From UBA9300 sp032260385 (GTDB lineage: Bacteria; Bacteroidota; Bacteroidia; Bacteroidales; VadinHA17): DNA of 64,000 bases. The notes beneath the pieces are model-generated. The model ran no database searches. It was not told where the DNA came from and saw only the letters and a program-made list of their open reading frames with translations. The position numbers were made by a program, and so were the translations under genes. Location of the stretch: assembly GCA_032260385.1 (NCBI GenBank), contig JAVVEL010000010.1, forward strand, positions 20,589 through 84,588, written 5' to 3'. Below are positions 17,610 to 27,040 of the stretch, in pieces (the stretch's first letter is position 1; every line of letters begins with the position of its first letter).

Positions 17610-19721
17610 TCATTCCTTCTCTTTCTCGGGATAAGCAATCCTGGCATGATAAATTGTATTGAGCCTGCTTACAAAGGAATCTTTTATCAGTGATATATCC
17701 CTGAATGTGATTGGTGCCAGGGTAAACTGCCCTTCTTCCATCTGGTTATCAATAATACTGTTTACGAGATTTCTTATTTTATCTTCACTGTATTCTTTAA
17801 GGCTCCTGGATGATGCCTCAACAGCATCAGCCATCATCAGAATGGCCTGTTCTTTGGTAAAAGGTTTGGGACCGGGGTAAGTAAATTCACTCAGGTCAAT
17901 ATCGCGGTTTGGATACTTACTCTTGTACTCCCTGTAAAAATAGTAGGCCCTGGTTGTGCCCTGGTGAGTCCTTATAAAATCAATAATCTGTTGTGGGAGA
18001 TTGAATTTTTTTGCCAGGTCAAGTCCCTTTTTAATATGACCGATAATAATTTCTGCACTTTTCTCAGGTTCCAGTTTATCGTGAGGATTAAACTGCTCTG
18101 CCTGGTTTTCAGTAAAATATTCGGAGCCTGTAACTTTACCAATATCATGGTAGAGGGCTCCTGCCCTGACAAGCAGTGGATTGGCCCCCACGATCCTGGC
18201 AGCTTCCTCTGCAAGATTTGCCACCTGCATGGAATGTTGAAAGGACCCGGGTGCTTCTTGTGCCAGCTGTCTCAGCAATGGCTGGTTGGTGTCGCACAAC
18301 TCAAAGAGGGTTGCTTCAGACAGAAAACCAAAGGTTTTTTCAAAAATATATATAAGAGGGTAGCTTAACAGCAGGAGAACTGAATTGCCTGCAAACCATG
18401 CGTAATTTGACCAGTCAATCTCTTTTACATCACCTTCCTGTATAATACCTATACCAAAATATACAAGCGAAAAAGTGAGAAATACCATTGAGGCGGAGAA
18501 GAAAAGTTTTCCCCTCCTGTATGTATTTGTTAAAGTGAATATGACCACCACGGCTCCAAGGAAATTCAGAAATATAAATTCAAATGAATTAGGTACAATA
18601 AAACCGGTTATCATCAGGGTAACCATCAGTATGAACAATGCCAGGCGGGGATCATAAAAGGTCCTGATAATAATTGGTATCAGGGCAAAGGGTATCAGGT
18701 AAACGCTTATTCCCGGCAGCATAATCACAATCCTGGCCAGGGCTACAAACACAAGCAGGAGAATAAGTATGAAGAGAGTTTTCATGAATGAATCAAGAAC
18801 CTCCCTCCTGAAATGGTAAAGAAAGAGGAAAAGTATAAGAAAACATGCACTCACAATTAAAATTTGACCAAGGAAAAATAACCATGAATCATAAACACCT
18901 ATCCTCTCACCGTATTCCTGCCTGAACGATTCCAGTACCCTGTAGCGGTAGTTGTTAACAAGTTCACCCTTTGATATGATGAGCTCCCCTTCCTGTATCA
19001 TGCCCCTGGTAAGACTGATATCCTTTAAAATATTATTTCTTTCAGCATTTGACCTGGTCTCATTATAACTGATATTCGGCTGAATAAAATCGCCAAGACC
19101 CAGGCCACTTAAGAAGCCAAAAACGTTCAGGTTGACATTAACGGATATTTCATTCTGTAATTCAAGGCGTTTGTTCCTTACAAACTCGTATGCTTCCTTA
19201 TGTGTAAAGAGGTCATTCAGGCGTGTCTTTTCAGCAACATTGCCTTTGACAAGCATTATGCTTCTATCCTGGCTCTGCAGACTTTCAGTGAGTTCGTTGC
19301 GCTCATATATCCCGGTTTCGTAAACCTCGTCAATGATTGATGCCAGTTCCATGCGAATCATTTCATAATCGGATGCCGATAACTCATTCTCGGTGCCTGC
19401 ATTACTGAGTCGTATTTCATTGAAATATGAATTGAAATTGCCTAGCTGGTATTTGACAAGTGATGTATCATAATCAAAATAAGGAATGAAAGATACAAGG
19501 GCGCTATCCCTTTCCCTGCTTAACTCAGTCTCGGTTTTGTAAACGGGGAAATCCATCGGTGCAATAAGTACGTCATGCATCCAGGGCCTGCCTTTCTGGT
19601 ATTCATACCTGAATTTACCCTCACGGGGCAATAAATAAGTTACAATAGCAATAGAAAGCCCGAATAAGATACCCAGGTAAATATTTTTTTTCGATTTTGA
19701 CCACCAATCTTTAAAAGACAT
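17610..19721 (-). CDS. 7TM-HD phosphohydrolase, PgpH-like (c-di-AMP phosphodiesterase candidate)
   Basis: 703 residues. One N-terminal transmembrane helix, a large extracytoplasmic 7TMR-HDED domain (about 45-290), then seven closely spaced helices (about 285-470), then a cytoplasmic HD domain with FQHSMQVANLAEEAA and YHDIGKV (HD pair near residue 530), EKSAEIIIGHI and IRTHQGT metal-site segments. PgpH of Listeria has this architecture and hydrolyses c-di-AMP. No diadenylate cyclase is in the window. A -7-like element (TACTTTTG, minus strand 19764-19771) lies 42 bp upstream. Confidence 0.9.
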   Translation of the reverse strand: MSFKDWWSKSKKNIYLGILFGLSIAIVTYLLPREGKFRYEYQKGRPWMHDVLIAPMDFPVYKTETELSRERDSALVSFIPYFDYDTSLVKYQLGNFNSYFNEIRLSNAGTENELSASDYEMIRMELASIIDEVYETGIYERNELTESLQSQDRSIMLVKGNVAEKTRLNDLFTHKEAYEFVRNKRLELQNEISVNVNLNVFGFLSGLGLGDFIQPNISYNETRSNAERNNILKDISLTRGMIQEGELIISKGELVNNYRYRVLESFRQEYGERIGVYDSWLFFLGQILIVSACFLILFLFLYHFRREVLDSFMKTLFILILLLVFVALARIVIMLPGISVYLIPFALIPIIIRTFYDPRLALFILMVTLMITGFIVPNSFEFIFLNFLGAVVVIFTLTNTYRRGKLFFSASMVFLTFSLVYFGIGIIQEGDVKEIDWSNYAWFAGNSVLLLLSYPLIYIFEKTFGFLSEATLFELCDTNQPLLRQLAQEAPGSFQHSMQVANLAEEAARIVGANPLLVRAGALYHDIGKVTGSEYFTENQAEQFNPHDKLEPEKSAEIIIGHIKKGLDLAKKFNLPQQIIDFIRTHQGTTRAYYFYREYKSKYPNRDIDLSEFTYPGPKPFTKEQAILMMADAVEASSRSLKEYSEDKIRNLVNSIIDNQMEEGQFTLAPITFRDISLIKDSFVSRLNTIYHARIAYPEKEKE

Positions 19722-19763
19722 TTTTCTTTATATAAACAATTAACTGATCCTCAATATTAATTG

Positions 19764-19771
19764 CAAAAGTA
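19764..19771 (-). promoter_or_regulatory. possible -7 element (TACTTTTG) of the PgpH-like gene
   Basis: Minus-strand TACTTTTG matches TAnnTTTG; a -33 TTG box at the usual spacing was not found. Confidence 0.35.
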
Positions 19772-19827
19772 AGTTAATTTTCCAGAAAAACACACCGGCT
19801 TAGGGCGGGACACTGCTTTTTAAGGGG

Positions 19828-19877
19828 CCGGCTGCCGTAATTTGCATGGCTGCCTGACATGCCTGGCGGTCAGCCGG
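19828..19877. other. GC-rich compound hairpin in a divergent promoter region
   Basis: CCGGCTGCCG (19828-19837) pairs with CGGTCAGCCGG (19867-19877) with one bulged base; inside, GCATG (19844-19848) pairs with CATGC (19858-19862). The element stands out as GC-rich in an AT-rich gap between two genes transcribed away from each other, so it is not a terminator for either. No T-run follows on either strand. Confidence 0.5.
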
Positions 19878-19942
19878 GATACGGACATACTGTTATTAAA
19901 TATAAAATGCTTAAAGGGAAATGATTATCTTGGATTGATCAA

Positions 19943-22888
19943 ATGAAATTAATACATGCAAGCATGAAAAAACTTACAGTAATACTATTTACTCTCTCTC
20001 TGACAGTGTTTTTAGCTGCCCAGGATTTCTCTCCGGGGTCTGATTTCACCGATATGCAATACAGGATGGTTGGTCCCTACCGGGGAGGAAGAGTTACTGC
20101 TGTCGCAGGAATTGAATCACAGCCTTCTGTATTTTACATGGGTGCTACAGGCGGAGGTGTCTGGAAAACCATAAATTACGGTATAAGCTGGGAAAATGTG
20201 TCGGACGGATTTTTTGAAACAGGTTCTATTGGGGCTATAAGTGTATCCCCCTCTGATCCTGATGTGGTATATGTTGCTACGGGGTCAGATGGAATTAGGA
20301 GTAATGTTATTATAGGGAAGGGGATCTACCGTTCCGGCGATGCCGGTAAAACATGGAAATTTACAGGTCTGGGAAAGGCCGGCCAGATAGGCGCAGTTGT
20401 AATAAATCCCGAAAATCCGGATATATGTTATGTTGCCGCTATCGGGAACCCCTTCGGTCCTAATCGGGACAGAGGGGTGTTTAAAACAAGCGATGGGGGA
20501 CAAACATGGGAGCATCTACTCTATATTTCTGATAAAACAGGTATATGTGACCTGGAAATGCACCCGGAAAACCCGGATATATTATATGCTTCGGCCTGGA
20601 CAGTGGACAGGAAACCATGGACTATTCTTTCCGGATCGACAGAAGGAGGGATTTACCGTACATCAAATGCAGGTAAAACATGGGAAAAGCTGGAAAAGGA
20701 CCTTCCCGGGGGTATTGTCGGTAAAAGCGACCTTGCCGTTTGTGAGGCTGAGCCTGATAATCTCTATATACTTATGGAGGCAGACAATGACCAGGGCGGG
20801 GTGTATTTTTCCGGTAACAGGGGAGAAAGCTTCGAACTGCTGAGCAAAGAAGCCTACCTCCTGGACCGTCCATTTTATTATACCAATATTGATGTGGATC
20901 CAACTGATCCTGACATTATTTATGTTAACTCAACAGGCTTTTATAAATCTTTAGACAGGGGTAGGTCATGGAGCAGGAAACAGACTCCGCATGGAGATAA
21001 TCATGATATGTGGATAAATCCTTCCAATCCTGATATATTTATTCAGTCGAATGACGGTGGCGCCAATGTGACCCTTGATGGAGGTGCTTCATGGTCTGCA
21101 CAGGATAATCAGCCCACGGCTGAACTTTACCAGGTAAATGTTGATGATCAGTTCTCCTACTGGCTCTATGCCGGACAGCAGGATAACAGCACGGTCGCTC
21201 TGCCCGGTAAGGCTGCCTGGTTAAACAGGGATAATTATTTAATGGCCGTCGGAGGTTGCGAAACCGGGCCCGCGGTTCCAAAACCCGGGAATCACAATAT
21301 AGTTTATGCTAACTGTAAAGGCCGCTTTGGTGTTTATAATAAAGAAACCGGGCAGGAAAAACAATATTATGTGGGAGCGGCTAATATGTACGGGCATAAT
21401 CCGGCCGACCTTAAATACAGATTCCAGAGGGTATCGCCAATAATGGTGTCGCCACATGATCCGGACCTGGTCTATCATTGTTCTCAATATGTGCATGTCA
21501 CCCGCGATGATGGCGTGACGTGGGAGACCATATCACCTGATCTTACAGCCTTTGAACTGGACAAACAGGTGATATCGGGCTCACCATTAACCAGGGACAT
21601 AACAGGTGAAGAGTTTTACAGTACTCTTTATGCAATAGCCGAATCACCTCTCGAAAAAGGTGTGCTATGGACAGGAGCTAACGATGGCCCGGTTCATGTT
21701 ACAAGAGACGGAGGCCTGAACTGGAAAAATGTTACTCCACCTGATCTCCCTCCCGGAGGAAGAGTGCAGACGATAGAAGCTTCACCTCATAATCCAGCCA
21801 AAGCTTATATCGCAGTATACAGGTACCTTCTAAATGACTGGAAACCATATATATACCATACCGATAATTATGGTGAAACATGGACCCTCCTGACAGACGG
21901 GTCGAATGGTATTCCGCCGGATTGTCCTGCAAGGGTTATCAGGGAAGATCCTGACCGCGAGGGATTGTTGTATGCGGGTACCGAACATGGTATTATGATT
22001 TCTTTTGATGACGGGATAGGCTGGTATAGCTTGCAGCAAAACCTGCCCGATGTTCCTGTAACCGATATAAAGATTTACAGGAAGGACCTTATTCTCTCAA
22101 CTATGGGACGCTCATTCTGGATAATGGACAATATAAGCCCTCTTCATGAACTTGATCCTTCCACAATAAATGAGAATGTTTTATTTTTCAAGACCCAGGA
22201 TGCTTTCCGGTCACCTGAAAGGAGAGGGGTGTATTTTGATTTTTATCTTCCTTCGGATGTGACCTCAGCTATTATAGAAGTCAGGAATAATGATGGTCAG
22301 ATTGTAAAAACAATCACTGAAGATACTTCGTCGGGCTTTCACCGGCACGTATGGGATTTAAGGGCTGATGTTGACCTTCATCCGGGTTCCCTAACACGAC
22401 GGTTCAGTGGCCCCAAAGTAATTCCTGCCAGATACAGTGCAGTTCTTATTGTTAATGATGAAAAATTCAGTACCGGTTTTGATGTGCTTCCCGATCCAAG
22501 GCTTATAGAAGAAGGAATGACCTTTTCGGATTATAAGGAGCAATTTGACCTTTGTATAAGGGTGGTGGATCTGTTCAGTGCAACATCTGCCCTGATAGCC
22601 GATATAATTAATATTCTTGAGCCCGGTGATAATAAGAGTGTTAGCGGGGGGAACAGCGGAAGGAAGGAAAGATTGAAGCGGGAAAAACTGCTTATAATTA
22701 AGGAACAGCTTGTTACGGAAGACGATGTCAGATACCCACAGCCCATGTTGTCTGACCAGGTAATGTATCTCTATTCAATGATAGGCCGTTCGGATCAGAA
22801 ACCCGGCAAAGATGCCTATGAAAGGTATGAAGAACTATTGGCTCTGTTTGAATCACTAAAGAATCAATATGAGAAGATAATGGATTAA
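19943..22888 (+). CDS. secreted BNR/sortilin-like beta-propeller protein
   Basis: 981 residues. A signal peptide (MKKLTVILFTLSLTVFLAAQ) begins at internal Met-8, so the true start could be 19964. The body carries at least nine BNR/Asp-box repeats of the S-D-x-G-x-T-W kind (SGDAGKTW, TSDGGQTW, TSNAGKTW, SLDRGRSW, TLDGGASW, TRDDGVTW, TRDGGLNW, TDNYGETW), forming two propellers as in VPS10/sortilin-like 'glycosyl hydrolase' proteins. After about residue 770 come an Fn-like segment and a charged helical C terminus. No sialidase catalytic set was recognised. Such proteins are often encoded near peptidases in Bacteroidota; ligand unknown. Free-standing gene. Confidence 0.8.
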   Translation: MKLIHASMKKLTVILFTLSLTVFLAAQDFSPGSDFTDMQYRMVGPYRGGRVTAVAGIESQPSVFYMGATGGGVWKTINYGISWENVSDGFFETGSIGAISVSPSDPDVVYVATGSDGIRSNVIIGKGIYRSGDAGKTWKFTGLGKAGQIGAVVINPENPDICYVAAIGNPFGPNRDRGVFKTSDGGQTWEHLLYISDKTGICDLEMHPENPDILYASAWTVDRKPWTILSGSTEGGIYRTSNAGKTWEKLEKDLPGGIVGKSDLAVCEAEPDNLYILMEADNDQGGVYFSGNRGESFELLSKEAYLLDRPFYYTNIDVDPTDPDIIYVNSTGFYKSLDRGRSWSRKQTPHGDNHDMWINPSNPDIFIQSNDGGANVTLDGGASWSAQDNQPTAELYQVNVDDQFSYWLYAGQQDNSTVALPGKAAWLNRDNYLMAVGGCETGPAVPKPGNHNIVYANCKGRFGVYNKETGQEKQYYVGAANMYGHNPADLKYRFQRVSPIMVSPHDPDLVYHCSQYVHVTRDDGVTWETISPDLTAFELDKQVISGSPLTRDITGEEFYSTLYAIAESPLEKGVLWTGANDGPVHVTRDGGLNWKNVTPPDLPPGGRVQTIEASPHNPAKAYIAVYRYLLNDWKPYIYHTDNYGETWTLLTDGSNGIPPDCPARVIREDPDREGLLYAGTEHGIMISFDDGIGWYSLQQNLPDVPVTDIKIYRKDLILSTMGRSFWIMDNISPLHELDPSTINENVLFFKTQDAFRSPERRGVYFDFYLPSDVTSAIIEVRNNDGQIVKTITEDTSSGFHRHVWDLRADVDLHPGSLTRRFSGPKVIPARYSAVLIVNDEKFSTGFDVLPDPRLIEEGMTFSDYKEQFDLCIRVVDLFSATSALIADIINILEPGDNKSVSGGNSGRKERLKREKLLIIKEQLVTEDDVRYPQPMLSDQVMYLYSMIGRSDQKPGKDAYERYEELLALFESLKNQYEKIMD

Positions 22889-22903
22889 TTGGTTTCTTTT
22901 TTA

Positions 22904-22911
22904 TATTTTTG
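22904..22911 (+). promoter_or_regulatory. possible -7 element (TATTTTTG) before the SUMF1-like gene
   Basis: TATTTTTG fits TAnnTTTG, 60 bp before the ATG at 22972; a TTG lies only 12 bp upstream, shorter than usual. Confidence 0.3.
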
Positions 22912-22971
22912 TTAGAGTTATGTAATATATTAGCACTGACCTTAACCTAATAAACTTATAAACTAACTGAA

Positions 22972-25317
22972 ATGAACCATTCCAAAGATTATCTCAGGCT
23001 GATACTCCTTCTGTTCACGGTTATTGTTATTATCGGGGGATGTAAAAATAACCCGCCGGCAATCTCCCACAACCAGAAGTCTGATACAATTAATATATCC
23101 CATGGTGATATGCTTGACCTGGAAATAAGGTTTGCCGATGACAGGGAAGAGCTTATTTCAGCCACAGTTTTGTTCAATGATGAAGAAATCTACACGGGGA
23201 ATGACAGTCTCTTTAAATATTCCCTGGAGACAGCAGATCTGAATGCTGGCAAATACTTCATTAAAATTAATGCCCTGGATGAGGACAGCCTGCCATCAGA
23301 AAAAGTCCTGACCCTAAATATCAATGGAGTTAATCCCTCCCTGGGAAGCCTGTTAATTTCTGATATTGGTGCTACTTATGTAAAAGCAAATTTCGATATT
23401 ACAAGTTCAGGGGGACTTGATATCAGCGAAAAGGGTATTTTATTCACTCCCCTGGCCGAACCAGGAGCCGAAGAGCAGAAATTAATAATTGATGACACAG
23501 CACTTTCAACGGAAAGCATAGTGGATGGTTTTCCCAGGGACAAGGATCTCAGACTCAGGGCTTATGCAAAAAATGGCACGGGAACAAGCTACAGTGAATA
23601 TATTACCATTAAAACAAAAAGTGGAATTCCCGCTATACGGACCGGTGATGTAAGTAACATTCACTCTAAAACCGTTGATGCTTCCGGTACCCTTATTACC
23701 AACGGAGGGGAAAAGCTTCTGGGCTATGGTATTGTATATTCGGAAAATCCCCAGCCCCAACTGGGTGATAATGTAAGTTATGCCTCCGGCAGGACTTCCT
23801 TCAATGTAGAGCTGGATGGCTTGCAAGCTTTCACAAAGTATTATTTCAGGGCTTTTGCCAGAAACAGGTTTGCCACCCGCTATGGCGACATTAAGGAATT
23901 TGAAACAACCGGGCCGCCAAGAGTAAAGACCGGGGAACCCGGCCGTATTATGGTGAACTCAATAAGGATGAACATCGATGTGGTTAACAACGGAGGTCAT
24001 GAGGTAACCGACGCCGGCGTCTGCTTTTCAATGCTCAAGGAACCAACTATAGATACCAACGTTGCGAGCTTTGGTAAAGGAACAGGCAAATTTGAAGATG
24101 TCATTGAGGATCTTGATCCCGGAACAAAGTACCATTTGAGAGCCTATGCAATAAACAGTGAAGGTGTTTCCTATGGTGAGGAAATTATACTGTCAACAAA
24201 ATTGGGCATCCCCGAAGTGGCTACCGGCGGTGTGACTGATATAGATTATTCATCTGTCACAGTAATTGGAGATGTGGTTGATGATGGTGGCCTCGATGTA
24301 ATAGAGAGGGGAGTAGTGTGGGATACCATCAGCCGCCCGACAAAAAATAATAACTATGCCATTGTTGAAGGCACTGCCGGGAGATATGAATACAGGATTA
24401 CTGGACTTGAACTGGGTATAAAATACTTTGCCAGGTCATATGCCAGGAATGAAAAGGGCTATGTGTACTCCGAGCCTGTTGAATTTGTCCCCTTTATTAA
24501 AACTGATATGGAACTAGTAAAGGGTAATTACTTCTCAATGGGAAGTGAGGAGGCTGACAAAACAGCTCAGCCTGTGCGCCAGGTTAAGGTTGATTCATTT
24601 ATGATAGGCAAATATGAAGTAAGAAACTCGGAATTCGTCGAATTCCTTAATTATCACAGTGATGAGCTAAAATTTAAGGGTGGGGGTGATGTGGTTTTAC
24701 TCAGGGGACACCCAGTGTATTTCCTTAAAATATATGGAGAAGATTATGAAAAAACAGGTTTTGAAGTACCTATTGCTTACTCTGACGGAAAATTCAGTGT
24801 GAGGGATGATTGCGGAGATTATCCTGTCATACTTGTAAGCTGGGAAGGAGCCCGTATGTACTGCGAATGGGCTGGCGGAAGACTTCCAACTGAAGCTGAA
24901 TGGGAGTTTGCCGCAAAGGGAGGGGTGAATACCTCAGATAAATATGCCGGTGGCAACGACCTCGATGAGCTTGGCTGGTACTACAAAAACAGCAGGGATG
25001 CATCCTGCCAGTTGATGCCCGGTGGCAACAGGGGCCTGAACAAGGTGGGTCAGCTTAAACCTAACCGTCTGGGCCTTTATGATATGTCAGGTAATGTCAG
25101 CGAATGGTGCTACGACATATATGGCGCCGATTATTATTCCGTGTCACCTGCTGAAAATCCGGTGGGACCACAAAAAGGCGCTTTCAGGGTAATCAGGGGA
25201 GGCAGCTGGGTCGACAGTGATAATGTGTGCACGGTTTATACAAGAATAAAAAGTTTCGACCTTAACAAGGGATATGACAACATAGGTTTCAGATTGGTAA
25301 GGACCTTTGATAAATAA
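22972..25317 (+). CDS. lipoprotein with Fn3-like repeats and a SUMF1 (formylglycine-generating-enzyme-like) domain
   Basis: 781 residues. Lipobox VIIGGC with lipidated C24. After an Ig-like first domain come four homologous modules of about 94 residues (about 125-505), each opening with a strand such as PAIRTGDVSNI or PEVATGGVTDI and closing with TGLELGIKYFARSYARN-like Fn3 edges. Residues about 512-781 are an FGE-sulfatase/SUMF1 fold: MELVKGNYFSMGSEE, IGKYEVRNSEF, GGRLPTEAEWEFAAKGG, LYDMSGNVSEWCYD, VIRGGSW, IGFRLVR. The redox cysteine pair of true formylglycine enzymes is not at the expected place before NIGFRLV, so a structural role like GldJ/GldK is more likely than sulfatase activation. 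Confidence 0.85.
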   Translation: MNHSKDYLRLILLLFTVIVIIGGCKNNPPAISHNQKSDTINISHGDMLDLEIRFADDREELISATVLFNDEEIYTGNDSLFKYSLETADLNAGKYFIKINALDEDSLPSEKVLTLNINGVNPSLGSLLISDIGATYVKANFDITSSGGLDISEKGILFTPLAEPGAEEQKLIIDDTALSTESIVDGFPRDKDLRLRAYAKNGTGTSYSEYITIKTKSGIPAIRTGDVSNIHSKTVDASGTLITNGGEKLLGYGIVYSENPQPQLGDNVSYASGRTSFNVELDGLQAFTKYYFRAFARNRFATRYGDIKEFETTGPPRVKTGEPGRIMVNSIRMNIDVVNNGGHEVTDAGVCFSMLKEPTIDTNVASFGKGTGKFEDVIEDLDPGTKYHLRAYAINSEGVSYGEEIILSTKLGIPEVATGGVTDIDYSSVTVIGDVVDDGGLDVIERGVVWDTISRPTKNNNYAIVEGTAGRYEYRITGLELGIKYFARSYARNEKGYVYSEPVEFVPFIKTDMELVKGNYFSMGSEEADKTAQPVRQVKVDSFMIGKYEVRNSEFVEFLNYHSDELKFKGGGDVVLLRGHPVYFLKIYGEDYEKTGFEVPIAYSDGKFSVRDDCGDYPVILVSWEGARMYCEWAGGRLPTEAEWEFAAKGGVNTSDKYAGGNDLDELGWYYKNSRDASCQLMPGGNRGLNKVGQLKPNRLGLYDMSGNVSEWCYDIYGADYYSVSPAENPVGPQKGAFRVIRGGSWVDSDNVCTVYTRIKSFDLNKGYDNIGFRLVRTFDK

Positions 25318-25322
25318 TTAGA

Positions 25323-26102
25323 TTATTCAAGGTTCTTAGCTTCATCCCATATCCTGTCCATTTCCTCAAGCGAGAGGTCACGGAGGGATTTGCCTTGCTG
25401 TATGGTTTTATTTTCCAGGTAGTTAAATCTGTTTACGAATTTCCTGTTTGTTCTTTCCAGGGCTGCTTCCGGGTCAATATCGTATAACCTGGCTGCATTA
25501 ATAAGGGAGAATAAAACATCTCCGAACTCTGTCTCAATATTTTTCTTATCTCCTTTTTTTACTTCTTCTTTTAGTTCACCTAACTCTTCTTCTATCTTAT
25601 CCCACACCTGCGTCCGGTCCTCCCAGTCAAAACCCACGCCTCTCACTTTTTCCTGTATCCTGTTTGCCTTTACAAGGGCAGGAAGTGATTTTGGCACTCC
25701 CGACAGCACAGGTTTGTATTTATCTGTTTCATTTAATTTGAGTTTCTCCCAGTTATCGGCAACATCCGCGGCATTGATGACTTCAGTGTCGCCAAAAACA
25801 TGAGGATGCCTGTAAACAAGTTTTTTGTTTATGCCCTCAATGACCTTTGTAATATCAAAACTTTTCTTTTCTGAGCCGATCTTCGCATAAAAAACTATAT
25901 GAAGCATCAGATCACCAAGCTCCTTGCATATAGCACTGTCATCATTATCGAGTATGGCATCGGCCAGCTCATAAGTCTCTTCAATGGTTAATTTCCTTAA
26001 TGTTTCATTTGTCTGTTCCATATCCCACGGGCAACTGGTTCTCAGCCTGTCCATGATATCGAGTAATTCTTTGAAGGCTTTAAGTCTCTTGTCTGGTTCC
26101 AT
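25323..26102 (-). CDS. mazG: nucleoside triphosphate pyrophosphohydrolase MazG
   Basis: 259 residues with two MazG modules. The first has CPWDMEQTNETLRKLTIEETYELADAI split by the EEx(n)ExxD metal pattern (EETYEL..., KELGDLMLHIVFYAKI); the second has EEELGELKEEV and EFGDVLFSLINAARL. It hydrolyses (d)NTPs to NMP and pyrophosphate, a house-cleaning role. It is 10 bp downstream of the SAM-hydrolase-family gene on the same strand and converges on the SUMF1-like gene with 5 bp between stops. Confidence 0.94.
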   Translation of the reverse strand: MEPDKRLKAFKELLDIMDRLRTSCPWDMEQTNETLRKLTIEETYELADAILDNDDSAICKELGDLMLHIVFYAKIGSEKKSFDITKVIEGINKKLVYRHPHVFGDTEVINAADVADNWEKLKLNETDKYKPVLSGVPKSLPALVKANRIQEKVRGVGFDWEDRTQVWDKIEEELGELKEEVKKGDKKNIETEFGDVLFSLINAARLYDIDPEAALERTNRKFVNRFNYLENKTIQQGKSLRDLSLEEMDRIWDEAKNLE

Positions 26103-26112
26103 CGGTGTTTAT

Positions 26113-26916
26113 CTAAAAAAGCATTCCGGGTTTTTTACTGCTTCCGGGAGCAGCAATCCTGACTATGTCCCCAACCTGCAGGCTAAGTAATTCCGCGGCA
26201 TTGGTGCCGTTAATGCCAATCTCGAGCAGATTAAGAGAATTGAAAACAGCCAGCAATTCTCCAATTGACTCGCTGTTGTAGTAATCGCTTATGTGGTCAA
26301 TTATATTTTTGTTTGAGCGGATCGCTATCTGGAAGCTCTTATTGTCAAAAACCCTCTTGAATAAATCATTTGTAATATTTGAAATGGCATTGCCATAGGT
26401 GTCAATGTAAATAATACTCCCTGTTATGGCATCTTCTTCAATGGTTGCCCTGAACGGATGCATTTCCCTGATGGTCTGCTTTTCAACTCCTATGCCGGAA
26501 ATACCCCCACCCTTTATTATTGCATCTGCAGCTTCAGCGAAGACCCTTATTTCGTCTATCCTGCCTGTTGTTTTGCCTGGGCTGAGCTGTACCATCCTGT
26601 CAGGTTCCGAATTAAGTATTAAATGAAAGATACCGTTATCTGCACCTATGAAAAAATGACCCCTGGCTTCTACAATAACGTGCGGACTACTGTCACTGTA
26701 TTCAGACTGTACACAGATTATGTGAACAGAACCTTCAGGATAATGCTCAAAGGTGTTCCTTATGACAAATGCACTCTTCTGTATATTGAACGGACTCAAA
26801 CCATTGGCATTTTCAATAACCGGGATGCCCGGGCACATGCTGGCCAGCTTACCTTTCAGTATGCCGTTATAATAATCAAATGCTTGCCATTCAGTAGTAA
26901 GAGTAATTACTGGCAT
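26113..26916 (-). CDS. SAM hydroxide adenosyltransferase (DUF62) family protein, divergent active site
   Basis: 267 residues in the two-domain DUF62 layout: N-terminal MPVITLTTEWQAFDYYNGILKG, middle FIGADNGIFHLI, and C-terminal barrel with GSIIYIDTYGNAISNI. Typical family members read TTDFG at the start and VDPGVGTxR, with an FHGRD-like motif, for the Asp-Arg-His set that activates water to split S-adenosylmethionine into adenosine and methionine. Here these read TTEW, VQSEYSDSS and KTTGRIDE, so the triad as I recall it appears to be lost. Part of this may be normal for the Bacteroidota branch. Co-transcribed with mazG; divergent from phoH. Confidence 0.75.
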   Translation of the reverse strand: MPVITLTTEWQAFDYYNGILKGKLASMCPGIPVIENANGLSPFNIQKSAFVIRNTFEHYPEGSVHIICVQSEYSDSSPHVIVEARGHFFIGADNGIFHLILNSEPDRMVQLSPGKTTGRIDEIRVFAEAADAIIKGGGISGIGVEKQTIREMHPFRATIEEDAITGSIIYIDTYGNAISNITNDLFKRVFDNKSFQIAIRSNKNIIDHISDYYNSESIGELLAVFNSLNLLEIGINGTNAAELLSLQVGDIVRIAAPGSSKKPGMLF

Positions 26917-26975
26917 CCTTAAAAACTTATACTTAAGATGATATTCTTGTAAAAAAAATAGGTTACTTTGTAATA

Positions 26976-27000
26976 CTCAAACCTAAGGTTTTTTTTTGAG
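26976..27000 (+). terminator. hairpin with T9 run in the phoH leader
   Basis: CTCAAACC (26976-26983), loop TAA, then GGTTTTTTTTTGAG (26987-27000). It can fold as AAACC/GGTTT followed by a T-run, like a weak intrinsic terminator, or as CTCAAACC/GGTTT..GAG with extra T's bulged. It is 41 bp before the phoH ATG, between divergent genes, so it could act as a leader attenuator. Short stem; weak. Confidence 0.3.
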
Positions 27001-27040
27001 AATACACAGGTATTTTTGCTTAAAAAGGTTATTAGAATGT

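Noticed and set aside
22972..25317. Active formylglycine-generating enzyme for sulfatases
   Set aside because: The Cys pair needed for oxidation is not visible and no sulfatase is in the window.
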